Positions 7,848 to 17,912 of a stretch of DNA of 38,752 nt are shown piece after piece. Under the pieces are notes generated by a model that worked only from the letters and a program-made list of their open reading frames with translations, did not search any database and was not told where the DNA came from. The stretch comes from Burkholderia pseudomultivorans (lineage in GTDB: Bacteria > Pseudomonadota > Gammaproteobacteria > Burkholderiales > Burkholderiaceae), in the NCBI RefSeq assembly GCF_902499075.1, contig NZ_CABVPP010000063.1, forward strand, positions 1 to 38,752, given 5' to 3'. Made by a program: the position numbers and the translations under genes. Numbering within the stretch: the first letter of the stretch is position 1; each line of letters begins with the position of its first letter.

Positions 7848-8492
7848 ATGAACGTTCATACACAGAAGTCGCTGATCGCAGGCCCGGTCGGGCAGATCGA
7901 AATCGCGCTGGACCTGCCCGACGCCGTGCGGGAAGGCTGCGCCGCGCCGCGCGGGATCGCGCTGGTCGCGCATCCGCATCCGCTGTTCGGCGGCACGATG
8001 GACAACAAGGTCGCGCAGACGCTCGCGCGCACGCTCGTGCAGCTCAACTACGTCGTCTACCGCTCGAACTTCCGCGGCGTCGGCGCGACCGAAGGCGTGC
8101 ACGACAACGGCATCGGCGAGGCCGACGACCTGCTCGCGGTGCTCGCGCACATGCGCGCACAGCCTGCGTACGCGGACTTGCCGCTGGTGCTCGCGGGCTT
8201 CTCGTTCGGCACCTTCGTGCTGTCGCATGTCGCGAAGCGGCTGCGCGACGCAGGCGAGGCGATCGAGCGGATGGTGTTCGTCGGCACGGCCGCGAGCCGC
8301 TGGCAGGTCGCCGACGTGCCCGAGAACACGCTGGTGATCCACGGCGAAACCGACGACACCGTGCCGATCGCGTCGGTGTACGACTGGGCGCGGCCGCAGG
8401 AACTGCCGGTCGTCGTGATCCCCGGCGCCGAGCATTTCTTCCATCGCAAGCTGCACGTGCTGAAGCGCGTCGTGATCGATGCGTGGCACTGA
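7848..8492 (+). CDS. Alpha/beta hydrolase, COG2945-like
   Basis: A 214-residue alpha/beta hydrolase of the small proteobacterial class. The nucleophile elbow is GFSFG with Ser119. The acid is probably Asp169 or Asp170 in HGETDDTVP, and the base is His196 in GAEHFFHRKL, so the triad is complete. The oxyanion region is AHPHPLFGG near residues 43-51, and YRSNFRGVGATEG follows. There is no signal peptide, so it should act in the cytoplasm. The substrate is unknown. Family members are called esterase- or dienelactone-hydrolase-like, but a specific name cannot be supported. It follows the ferredoxin gene by 13 bases, and the transcript probably ends at the hairpin at 8521-8544. Confidence 0.85.
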   Translation: MNVHTQKSLIAGPVGQIEIALDLPDAVREGCAAPRGIALVAHPHPLFGGTMDNKVAQTLARTLVQLNYVVYRSNFRGVGATEGVHDNGIGEADDLLAVLAHMRAQPAYADLPLVLAGFSFGTFVLSHVAKRLRDAGEAIERMVFVGTAASRWQVADVPENTLVIHGETDDTVPIASVYDWARPQELPVVVIPGAEHFFHRKLHVLKRVVIDAWH

Positions 8493-8520
8493 GCCGCCGA
8501 GCCTCTAACCTCTGAGCCAC

Positions 8521-8544
8521 CGAGCCGCCATGTGCGGCGGCTCG
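8521..8544 (+). terminator. Hairpin after the alpha/beta hydrolase gene
   Basis: A perfect 9-bp stem (CGAGCCGCC with GGCGGCTCG) around a 6-base loop starts 28 bases after the hydrolase stop. There is no U-run after it, so it may be an RNA-stabilising or Rho-assisted end rather than a classical intrinsic terminator. Confidence 0.5.
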
Positions 8545-8968
8545 CGTCATCGTGACGCATCCGCGCGGCAGTCGGTATTACCGCTCGCCGCGCGCCGGCG
8601 CAACCCGACTTGCGCTGCGCCTGCGCATGCCTTTCGCGCGGCTTCGACCGCGATCCCGAGCAGCGTGGCCGCTATCCTGCCGATGCCGGTGTGCGGCCGT
8701 CCGGCGCCTGGTTCGCGAAAACGCGTTTCGCGGCCACGTATAATGGCCGCATTTCGCGTCGCCCGCGGCCCGGCTGGGCCCATGCGGCGCTCGTTTCGCC
8801 GCCGCTTTGCCCGCTCGCGACGGCCGCGAACCGAACGCGTCCGCACGAGTCCAACCGGCGCGTTTCGCGTCGCCCGGCGTTTCGGGCGAGCGCCCGAAAC
8901 GCGCGCCGCCTTGCCGTTCAACCCTGCGCGTTTCGCGCCGCACTTTCTGCCATCAGCCTGAATCGATC
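8545..8968 (+). promoter_or_regulatory. Promoter and long leader of the D-Ala-D-Ala carboxypeptidase gene
   Basis: This gene-free stretch has a strong -10 box, TATAATGGCCGC at 8739-8750, which predicts a leader of about 215 bases before the ATG at 8969. Inside the leader are a direct repeat TTTCGCGTCGCCCG (8752-8765 and 8863-8876) and a perfect 11-bp hairpin at 8877-8902 (GCGTTTCGGGC, loop GAGC). Several more GCGTTTCGCG-like words lie around them. Open frames in this area are Arg-rich and look spurious. Confidence 0.5.
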
Positions 8969-10279
8969 ATGCGTCTGTCTTCCCAAGGCCTCAAGTCCCT
9001 CGCTTCCTCCATTGCCTTCGGCACCGCCGCGCGCAACGTCGCGCTCGGCGTGATGCTGCCTGTCGCGCTCGCGTCGACGATCGTCGTCGCCGAGGCGAAG
9101 CCGGCCGCCAAGGCCAAGGCCGCGCATGCGGCGCCCGCCGCCGAGCAGTTCACCGGCGCGCCCGCGACCTTCATGCCGGGCGCGGTGCCGCCGCCGGGCG
9201 TGAACGCGCGCTCGTGGGTGCTCGTCGATGCGACCAGCAACACCGTGCTCGCGTCGGGCAATGCGGACGAACGCGTCGAGCCGGCGTCGCTGACCAAGCT
9301 GATGACCGCGTACCTCGTGTTCGAGGCGCTCGACAAGAAGAAGATCTCGATGGAGCAGATCGTCACGCCGAGCGAAGCGGTGCGCCGCGTCGGCCGCGAC
9401 GAGTCGCGCATGTTCATCGAGGCGAACAAGCCGGTGTCCGTGCACGACCTCGTGTACGGGATGATCATCCAGTCGGGTAACGATGCGGCGATCGCGCTGG
9501 CCGAACTGGTCGGCGGCAGCGAAGCGCAGTTCGTCACGATGATGAACGACGAGGCGCAGCGCCTCGGCATGAAGGGCACGCACTTCGCCGACGTGAACGG
9601 CATGCCCGACCCGAACCACTACACGACGGCCGGCGACCTCGCGAAGCTGTCCGCGCACCTGATCCGCGATTTTCCGCAGTACTACAGCATCTTCTCGGAG
9701 AAGGAATTCAAGTACAACAACATCCGCCAGGGCAACCGCAACCGTCTGCTGTGGCTCGACCCGACGGTCGACGGCCTGAAGACGGGCCATACGCAGGCGG
9801 CCGGCTACTGCCTGATCGCGTCGGCCAAGCGCGCGATTCCGGGTTCGGACGGCCAGCGCCGCCTCGTGTCGGTGATGATGGGCGAGCAGAAGGAAGGCGA
9901 GCGCACGCAGGACAGCATGAAGATGCTGAACTACGGCTACAGCGCGTTCGACGCGGTACGCCTGTTCAAGGGCGGCCAGGCGATCTCGACGCCGCGTCTC
10001 TACAAGGGCAAGGAGAACACCGTGCAGGTCGGCGTGAAGAGCGACCAGTGGGTGACCGTGCCGCGCGGCCTCGGCGACAAGGTCAAGCCGGAAGTCGACG
10101 TCAACGCGCCGCTGATCGCGCCGCTCGCCGAAGGCCAGCAGGTCGGCACCGTGAAGATCGTCGCCGACGGCAAGACGCTGTCGGAATTCCCGGTCGTCGC
10201 GCTGCAGGCTGTGCCGGAAGCGGGTATCTTCGGTCGTATCTGGGACTCGATCCTGCTGATGTTCAGCAAGAAGAAGTAA
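8969..10279 (+). CDS. dacC: D-alanyl-D-alanine carboxypeptidase (PBP5/PBP6 family)
   Basis: A 436-residue low-molecular-weight penicillin-binding protein that trims the terminal D-Ala from peptidoglycan side chains. It is exported through an N-terminal signal of about 45 residues. The three active-site motifs are complete: SLTKLM (Ser107, Lys110), SGN (Ser169 to Asn171) and KTG (Lys271). After the peptidase domain comes the beta-rich C-terminal domain typical of PBP5. The last residues, GRIWDSILLMFSKKK, form an amphipathic helix that should attach it to the outer face of the inner membrane. The start at ATG 8969 begins the signal; an in-frame upstream extension is Arg-rich and unlikely. The dacA or dacC name cannot be settled from sequence alone. 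The next gene makes D-amino acids, which fits a shared role in cell-wall metabolism. Confidence 0.93.
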   Translation: MRLSSQGLKSLASSIAFGTAARNVALGVMLPVALASTIVVAEAKPAAKAKAAHAAPAAEQFTGAPATFMPGAVPPPGVNARSWVLVDATSNTVLASGNADERVEPASLTKLMTAYLVFEALDKKKISMEQIVTPSEAVRRVGRDESRMFIEANKPVSVHDLVYGMIIQSGNDAAIALAELVGGSEAQFVTMMNDEAQRLGMKGTHFADVNGMPDPNHYTTAGDLAKLSAHLIRDFPQYYSIFSEKEFKYNNIRQGNRNRLLWLDPTVDGLKTGHTQAAGYCLIASAKRAIPGSDGQRRLVSVMMGEQKEGERTQDSMKMLNYGYSAFDAVRLFKGGQAISTPRLYKGKENTVQVGVKSDQWVTVPRGLGDKVKPEVDVNAPLIAPLAEGQQVGTVKIVADGKTLSEFPVVALQAVPEAGIFGRIWDSILLMFSKKK

Positions 10280-10333
10280 GCGAGTCAGCGACGGGCCTTT
10301 GTTTCGACGACTTCATCCCCATCTGGTATAGCC

Positions 10334-11260
10334 ATGAGCCAAGCCGAATTCGATCCGATCGTCTACCTGAGCGTGTCCGCGCAGGAAGAATGGGTGCCGC
10401 TGTCGCAGGCCCGTATTCCGGTGCTCGACCGCGGTTTCATCTTCGGCGATGGCGTGTATGAAGTCGTCCCCGTCTACGCGCACGACGGCGCGCACGTGCC
10501 GTTCCGGATCGCGCAGCATCTGGAGCGGCTCGAGCGCAGCCTGAAGAAGATCGGCATCGCCAATCCGCACGACGAAGCGGGCTGGCGCGCGCTGATCGAG
10601 CGCATCGTCGCGGAGAACGCGCCAGGGCTCGGCAGCCGCGACGCGACCGTCTATCTGCAGGTCACGCGCGGCGTCGCGAAGCGCGGCCACGCGTTTCCCG
10701 CGCATGCGGTGCCGACCGTGTTCGCGATGACGAATCCGCTGAGCCTGCCGTCCGCCGACGAGCGCGCGCGCGGCGTGCGCTGCGTGACGGCCGAGGATCG
10801 CCGCTGGCTGCATTGCGACATCAAGTCGACGTCGCTGCTCGGCAACGTGCTGATGGCGCAGCATGCGGCCGAGCGCGACGCGTTCGAGACGCTGCAACTG
10901 CGCGACGGCAACCTGACCGAAGGCTCGTCGTCGAACGTGTGGATCGTGAAGAACGGCGAGCTGCTCGCGCCGCCGCGCAGCAACCGGATCCTCGAGGGGA
11001 TCCGCTACGCGCTGCTCGAGGAACTGGCCGACGAATGCAAGATCCCGTTCGTCGCGCGCGAGATCAGCGAGCCGGAGTTGCGCGCGGCCGACGAAATCAT
11101 GATCACGTCGGCCACGAAGGAAGTGCTGCCCGTCACGTCGCTCGACGATCTGCCCGTGCAGGGCGGCAAGCCGGGCCCCGTGTTCGCGGCGTTGTACGAC
11201 GCGTACCAGCGCGCGAAGGCGCGCGAGTTTGAACAGTTTGACCTAACCCGGAGAAAATGA
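10334..11260 (+). CDS. dat: D-amino-acid transaminase (class IV PLP enzyme)
   Basis: A 308-residue fold-type IV aminotransferase. It should interconvert D-alanine and 2-oxoglutarate with pyruvate and D-glutamate in the cytoplasm. The PLP lysine is Lys164 in HCDIKSTSLLGNV, and the region matches D-amino-acid transaminases (CDIKSLNLL in bacilli) rather than IlvE. Other family marks are VLDRGFIFGDGVYEV near the start, DGNLTEGSSSNVWIV and EIMITSATKEVLPV. Aminodeoxychorismate lyase is a less likely alternative. The ATG at 10334 has only a weak ribosome site. The gene is 54 bases after the carboxypeptidase gene, and its stop TGA overlaps the next start as TGATG, so translation of the DUF493 protein is coupled. 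Supply of D-amino acids for the wall is a reasonable inference. Confidence 0.87.
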   Translation: MSQAEFDPIVYLSVSAQEEWVPLSQARIPVLDRGFIFGDGVYEVVPVYAHDGAHVPFRIAQHLERLERSLKKIGIANPHDEAGWRALIERIVAENAPGLGSRDATVYLQVTRGVAKRGHAFPAHAVPTVFAMTNPLSLPSADERARGVRCVTAEDRRWLHCDIKSTSLLGNVLMAQHAAERDAFETLQLRDGNLTEGSSSNVWIVKNGELLAPPRSNRILEGIRYALLEELADECKIPFVAREISEPELRAADEIMITSATKEVLPVTSLDDLPVQGGKPGPVFAALYDAYQRAKAREFEQFDLTRRK

Positions 11261-11568
11261 TGAGCGAACCGACCAAAACCATCGAGGTGACCGGCGCGAT
11301 CGATACCCGGAAGGAGTCGCTGCTGGAGTTTCCGTGCGATTTCCCGATCAAGATCATGGGCAAGGCGCACCCGGAATTCAAGGACACGATCTTCAAGGTC
11401 GTCAGCGTCCACGACAATGAAATCGACCTCGAGAAGATCGAGGAGCGCGCATCGAGCGGCGGCAACTACACGGGCCTGACGATCACCGTGCGCGCGACGA
11501 GCCAGGAGCAGCTCGACAACATCTACCGTGCGCTGACCGGCCATCCGATGGTCAAGGTCGTGCTCTGA
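11260..11568 (+). CDS. ybeD: YbeD family protein (DUF493)
   Basis: A 102-residue cytoplasmic protein of the YbeD/DUF493 family with a small ferredoxin-like (ACT-like) fold. Typical phrases are LEFPCDFPIKIMGK, NYTGLTITVRATSQEQLD and YRALTGHPMVKVVL at the end. The biochemical role is not established, but the gene is commonly found between dac and lipB genes, as in E. coli. Two ATGs overlap the transaminase stop. I prefer the one at 11260 because GGAG is then six bases upstream; the ATG at 11257 would add one Met. The stop is 18 bases from the end of the oppositely oriented LysR gene, so the two transcripts converge. Confidence 0.88.
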   Translation: MSEPTKTIEVTGAIDTRKESLLEFPCDFPIKIMGKAHPEFKDTIFKVVSVHDNEIDLEKIEERASSGGNYTGLTITVRATSQEQLDNIYRALTGHPMVKVVL

Positions 11569-11586
11569 TCCTCCTTCCCCCCGCGC

Positions 11587-12531
11587 TCACGCGGCGGCGG
11601 ATTTCCCCGCCGCGCGACGCGCGTCCAGCTCGTCGCACAGCAGCTTGAACGCCGCGACTTCCTGAAGTATCCAGGTCCTGAACGCCTGCACGCGCGGCGC
11701 GCTCAGCAGCGGCGTCGGACACACGAAGTAGTAGTGCCACGGGCTCGGCCCGTCGATGTCGAACAGGCGCACGAGCCGCCCCTCCAATACTTCATGCACC
11801 GCCAGCGAGCGCCGCACGAGCGCGATGCCCTGGCCGTCGATCGCGGCCTGCAGCAGGTTCGACGAATCCTGGTACAGGATCCCGCGCTTCGGCTCGGTCA
11901 GCGTGTCGAGCCCGGCCGCGTCGAACCACGGCCGCCACAGCTCGTCGTCCGAGCGCAGCAGGTTGTAGTGGACGAGATCGGCGGGCGTCTGCGGCAGCTT
12001 GCCGCCGTTCAGCGTCGGCGCGCAGGCCGGAAAGAACACTTCCTCGAACAGCGGCTCGACGTAGAGCCCCGGGTAGCTGCCGAAGCCGAAGCGGATCGCG
12101 AGGTCGACGTCGTCGCGCGCGAAATCGGTGAGGGAATTGGTCGACTGCAGCTCGATGTCGATTTCCGGATGCCGCTCGATGAAGGTGCCGATCCGCGGCG
12201 TCACGAAGCGCGCGGCGAACGACGACAGCATCGAGATCACCAGCCGCCGGTCGCGGTCGCTCGCGCGCACCTGGCGCGTCGCGTCGGCGAGCATCATCAG
12301 CGCGGTGCGGACCTGCTGCGCGTAGCGCATGCCGGCGTCGGTCAGGCACAGCCGCTTGCCGTTGCGCGTGAACAGCTGCACGCCGAGCTCCTCCTCGAGC
12401 GCACGCACCTGATGGCTGACCGCGCCGTGCGTGACGAACAGTTCGTCGGCGGCGCGCGAGAAATTCTCGTGACGGGATGCGGCCTCGAACGCGCGGATCG
12501 CGTTCAGTGCGGGGAGCTGTCGGAGGTCCAT
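11587..12531 (-). CDS. LysR-family transcriptional regulator, GcvA-like
   Basis: A 314-residue LysR-type regulator. The winged helix-turn-helix is at residues 1-65 (LPALNAIRAFEAASRHENFS and VTHGAVSHQVRALEEELG), with the effector-binding domain from about 92 (RRLVISMLSSFAARFVTPRI). The opening LPxLNAIRAFEAA and the VEPLFEEVFFPACAP region are typical of the GcvA-like subgroup. The ligand is not known. It is transcribed away from a DUF2917 gene, and their shared upstream region holds an inverted repeat at 12537-12563. E. coli also has a LysR gene (ybeF), but between lipB and lipA, so the location here is similar but not identical. Control of the lip genes is possible but not shown. Confidence 0.88.
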   Translation of the reverse strand: MDLRQLPALNAIRAFEAASRHENFSRAADELFVTHGAVSHQVRALEEELGVQLFTRNGKRLCLTDAGMRYAQQVRTALMMLADATRQVRASDRDRRLVISMLSSFAARFVTPRIGTFIERHPEIDIELQSTNSLTDFARDDVDLAIRFGFGSYPGLYVEPLFEEVFFPACAPTLNGGKLPQTPADLVHYNLLRSDDELWRPWFDAAGLDTLTEPKRGILYQDSSNLLQAAIDGQGIALVRRSLAVHEVLEGRLVRLFDIDGPSPWHYYFVCPTPLLSAPRVQAFRTWILQEVAAFKLLCDELDARRAAGKSAAA

Positions 12532-12536
12532 TTGCT

Positions 12537-12563
12537 AATTTTCCTCACATCGACGTGAAAATT
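12537..12563. promoter_or_regulatory. Inverted repeat between LysR and DUF2917 genes, probable operator
   Basis: AATTTTC at 12537-12543 is mirrored by GAAAATT at 12557-12563, with 13 bases between. It begins six bases upstream of the LysR start codon. It is AT-rich in a GC-rich background and has the dyad shape of a LysR-binding site. It is therefore a likely site for autoregulation and for control of the divergent gene. Binding is inferred. Confidence 0.5.
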
Positions 12564-12633
12564 GGTCGTTTGGTCGGATGCCTTTAAATGTCTACGATTG
12601 TAGCCATCGAAGCACTTTTTGGCGGAGCCGATC

Positions 12634-12960
12634 ATGCAAGAAATTTCTTCAAGCATCACGTTCGAGATACCTGCCGGCGAAACCGTGCCGATGAAGGTTC
12701 AGCGCAGCACGCGGCTGACGGTCCAGTGCGGGCCGGTGTGGGCGACGCGCAGCAACGACGTCGACGACTACTTCCTCGTCGACGGCGAGACGCTGCGGCT
12801 GCGTCGCGGCGAGCGGCTGTGGCTCAGCGCGGAAGGCGCGCAGGGCGCGTGCGTCGCGTTCTCGGTGTCGCGGCCGCCGAAGGAGGTGGCATTCGGCGGG
12901 CTCGCGCGGCTGCGCGAACGCGTCGGCGCGATGTTCCGCGACGGCTGGCGCACGGTCTGA
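12634..12960 (+). CDS. DUF2917 domain-containing protein
   Basis: A 108-residue protein of the DUF2917 family, with a predicted small beta-barrel (cupin-like) shape: [20 protein letters not shown], then [20 protein letters not shown]. There is no signal peptide or membrane helix. The ATG at 12634 was chosen because GGAG lies about seven bases upstream. A TTG at 12619 in frame would add five residues. The gene is divergent from the GcvA-like regulator, which suggests it is regulated by it. The function of the family is unknown. A weak hairpin follows the stop at 12975-12995, so it is probably transcribed separately from lipB. Confidence 0.78.
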   Translation: MQEISSSITFEIPAGETVPMKVQRSTRLTVQCGPVWATRSNDVDDYFLVDGETLRLRRGERLWLSAEGAQGACVAFSVSRPPKEVAFGGLARLRERVGAMFRDGWRTV

Positions 12961-12974
12961 CACCGCTTCTCCGC

Positions 12975-12995
12975 GACGGATGCTGGCGATCCGTC
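12975..12995 (+). terminator. Weak hairpin after the DUF2917 gene
   Basis: GACGGAT and ATCCGTC form a perfect 7-bp stem with a 7-base loop, followed by a short CCTTTC. It lies 15 bases after the stop codon and may end the short DUF2917 transcript before lipB. Confidence 0.4.
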
Positions 12996-13043
12996 CCTTT
13001 CACAGGCCGGCGAGACGCATGGGTTTTCGGTAAACTACCGCCC

Positions 13044-13790
13044 ATGTCCGTCTCGCCGGTTTCCATCGTGTCCACGCCTGTTGTCGTTCCCGCATCCCCG
13101 GCAGGGTCGCCGGTCCAGCCGGTCACCGTGCGGTGGCGGGGCGTCGAGGCCTACGAGACGAGCTTCGACGCGATGCGCGCGTTCACCGATACGCGCACGG
13201 CCGACTCCGGCGACGAGATCTGGGTGGTCGAGCATCCGCCCGTCTACACGCTCGGGCAGGCGGGCGATCCGGCCCACCTGCTGGTCGCCGACAGCGGCGT
13301 GCCGCTCGTCAAGGTCGACCGCGGCGGACAAATCACCTATCACGGCCCCGGCCAGATCGTCGTCTATCTGCTGCTCGACTTGCGCCGCCGCAAGCTGATG
13401 GTGCGCACGCTGGTGACGAAGATCGAGGAGGCCGTGATCGAAACCCTCGCGGCGTATAATCTCGCTTCGGTCCGCAAGGCGGGCGCGCCGGGCATCTATG
13501 TGGCATCCGGCGTGCACGAGGGCGCGAAGATCGCGGCCCTCGGCCTGAAGATCCGCAACGGCTGCAGCTATCACGGGCTGAGCCTGAACGTGAAGATGGA
13601 TCTGCGCCCGTTTCTCGCGATCAATCCGTGCGGCTATGCCGGACTGGAAACCGTCGACATGGCGAGCCTCGAGGTTGCCGCCGACTGGAACGACGTCGCC
13701 CATACGCTGGTGGGGCGTCTGATTGCCAACCTCGACGGCGAAACCGCGGCCGCCGACAAGCCGCAGGCACTGGAACATTCGAATGACTGA
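13044..13790 (+). CDS. lipB: Octanoyltransferase LipB
   Basis: A 248-residue lipoyl(octanoyl) transferase that moves octanoate from acyl carrier protein to lipoyl domains of 2-oxoacid dehydrogenases and the glycine cleavage H protein. The catalytic pair is Lys162 ([11 protein letters not shown]) and Cys196 (NPCGYAGLE). The substrate-binding motif [16 protein letters not shown] is intact. The N-terminal 27 residues or so are a Val/Pro/Ser-rich extension before the conserved domain. The ATG at 13044 is not preceded by a ribosome site, and a TAAACT -10 candidate ends only seven bases upstream, so a leaderless transcript is possible. The stop overlaps the start of lipA by eight bases, so the pair is co-translated. 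All key residues are present and the assignment is firm. Confidence 0.95.
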   Translation: MSVSPVSIVSTPVVVPASPAGSPVQPVTVRWRGVEAYETSFDAMRAFTDTRTADSGDEIWVVEHPPVYTLGQAGDPAHLLVADSGVPLVKVDRGGQITYHGPGQIVVYLLLDLRRRKLMVRTLVTKIEEAVIETLAAYNLASVRKAGAPGIYVASGVHEGAKIAALGLKIRNGCSYHGLSLNVKMDLRPFLAINPCGYAGLETVDMASLEVAADWNDVAHTLVGRLIANLDGETAAADKPQALEHSND

Positions 13791-14778
13791 CGTTACCGCT
13801 TCCCCCGCACCGGCCGATTCGGCCGCGACGACCGCTGCGTACGATCCGACCGCCAAGCAGAAGGCGCAGGCCAAGACCGCGCGCATTCCGATCAAGGTCG
13901 TGCCGATCGAGAAGCTGAAGAAGCCCGAGTGGATCCGCGTGAAGGCGGCCACCGGCAGTTCGCGCTTCAACGAGATCAAGACGATCCTGCGCGAGCACAA
14001 CCTGCACACCGTGTGCGAGGAAGCGAGCTGCCCGAACATCGGCGAATGCTTCGGCAAGGGCACCGCGACGTTCATGATCATGGGCGACAAGTGCACGCGC
14101 CGCTGCCCGTTCTGCGACGTCGGCCACGGCCGCCCCGATCCGCTCGACGCGGACGAGCCGAAGAACCTCGCGCGCACGATCGCGGCGCTCAAGCTCAAGT
14201 ACGTGGTGATCACGAGCGTCGATCGCGACGATCTGCGCGACGGCGGCGCGGCCCACTTCGTCGAGTGCATCCGCGAAGTGCGCGAGCAGTCTCCGGAAAC
14301 GCGCATCGAGATCCTGACGCCGGACTTCCGCGGCCGTCTCGACCGCGCGATCTCGATCCTGAACGCGGCGCCGCCCGACGTGATGAACCACAACCTCGAA
14401 ACGGTGCCGCGCCTGTACAAGGAAGCGCGCCCCGGTTCGGACTATGCGCACTCGCTGAAGCTGCTGAAGGACTTCAAGGCGCAGCATCCGGACGTCGCGA
14501 CGAAGTCGGGCCTGATGGTCGGCCTCGGCGAGACCGAAGAGGAAATCCTGCAGGTGATGCGCGACCTGCGCGCGCACGACGTCGACATGCTGACGATCGG
14601 CCAGTACCTGCAGCCGTCGGAGCACCATCTGCCGGTGCGCGCGTACGTGCATCCGGATACGTTCAAGATGTACGAGGAAGAGGCGTACAAGATGGGCTTC
14701 ACGCACGCGGCCGTCGGCGCGATGGTGCGCTCGAGCTATCACGCCGATCTGCAGGCGCATGGGGCGGGGGTGGTTTGA
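13783..14778 (+). CDS. lipA: Lipoyl synthase LipA (radical SAM)
   Basis: A 331-residue radical-SAM enzyme that inserts two sulfurs into octanoyl groups to complete lipoate. The auxiliary 4Fe-4S cluster is held by Cys78, Cys83 and Cys89 ([12 protein letters not shown]). The SAM cluster is held by Cys104, Cys108 and Cys111 (CTRRCPFC). Later motifs [19 protein letters not shown] and [14 protein letters not shown] are as in other LipA proteins. An Ala/Lys-rich tail of about 35 residues precedes the conserved region. The ATG at 13783 lies inside the end of lipB, so translation is coupled. An intrinsic terminator follows at 14821-14845. LipB makes the octanoylated substrate that this enzyme uses. 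Confidence 0.96.
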   Translation: MTDVTASPAPADSAATTAAYDPTAKQKAQAKTARIPIKVVPIEKLKKPEWIRVKAATGSSRFNEIKTILREHNLHTVCEEASCPNIGECFGKGTATFMIMGDKCTRRCPFCDVGHGRPDPLDADEPKNLARTIAALKLKYVVITSVDRDDLRDGGAAHFVECIREVREQSPETRIEILTPDFRGRLDRAISILNAAPPDVMNHNLETVPRLYKEARPGSDYAHSLKLLKDFKAQHPDVATKSGLMVGLGETEEEILQVMRDLRAHDVDMLTIGQYLQPSEHHLPVRAYVHPDTFKMYEEEAYKMGFTHAAVGAMVRSSYHADLQAHGAGVV

Positions 14779-14820
14779 GCGTCCGCGTTTCCAGCCCTGC
14801 ATGAAGCCATGCAACCGAAC

Positions 14821-14845
14821 AAGCCCGCAGCGATGCGGGCTTTTT
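14821..14845 (+). terminator. Intrinsic terminator of the lipBA operon
   Basis: A 9-bp stem (AAGCCCGCA with TGCGGGCTT) around a GCGA tetraloop, ending in a run of T residues. It begins 43 bases after the lipA stop and is the cleanest Rho-independent terminator in this part of the window. Confidence 0.88.
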
Positions 14846-14942
14846 CGTTGATGCGGCCGCCGGCCGCGTATTCGCACGACAATCGCCATCCGACCGGACG
14901 CACGATCCAATCCAGCGTGAAAAGCAAAGCTGAAACGCCGTC

Positions 14943-14993
14943 GATAGCTTCGCAGGATAAGTTCGCTCCCGCCGCGCGCAAACCTCCTATAGT
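14943..14993 (+). promoter_or_regulatory. Candidate tau promoter with tandem direct repeats
   Basis: Two near-identical 11-mers, GATAGCTTCGC (14943-14953) and GATAAGTTCGC (14956-14966), lie 13 bases apart. A TATAGT at 14988-14993 is a plausible -10 box. The repeats could be a site for an activator of sulfur-source genes (a CysB/SsuR-type LysR protein), but which protein binds is unknown. The remaining bases between the lipA terminator and tauA show no gene. Confidence 0.4.
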
Positions 14994-15035
14994 CGGCTCT
15001 CCCGCAGCAATGCCCGCATTCCGAAGGAGAGCCGC

Positions 15036-17834
<2,799 letters not shown>

Positions 17835-17912
17835 CGGCACGCGTGGCGCGCCGTTTTCGGCGACGCATGCGGCGCTCGGCTGCCTGACAGCGTTCGACCT
17901 GCCTGCCGCCGC

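Noticed and set aside
8530-8961. 143-codon open frame between the hydrolase and dac genes
   Set aside because: It has a biased Arg/Ala/Pro composition, no ribosome site and no domain. The stretch is better explained as a promoter and leader.
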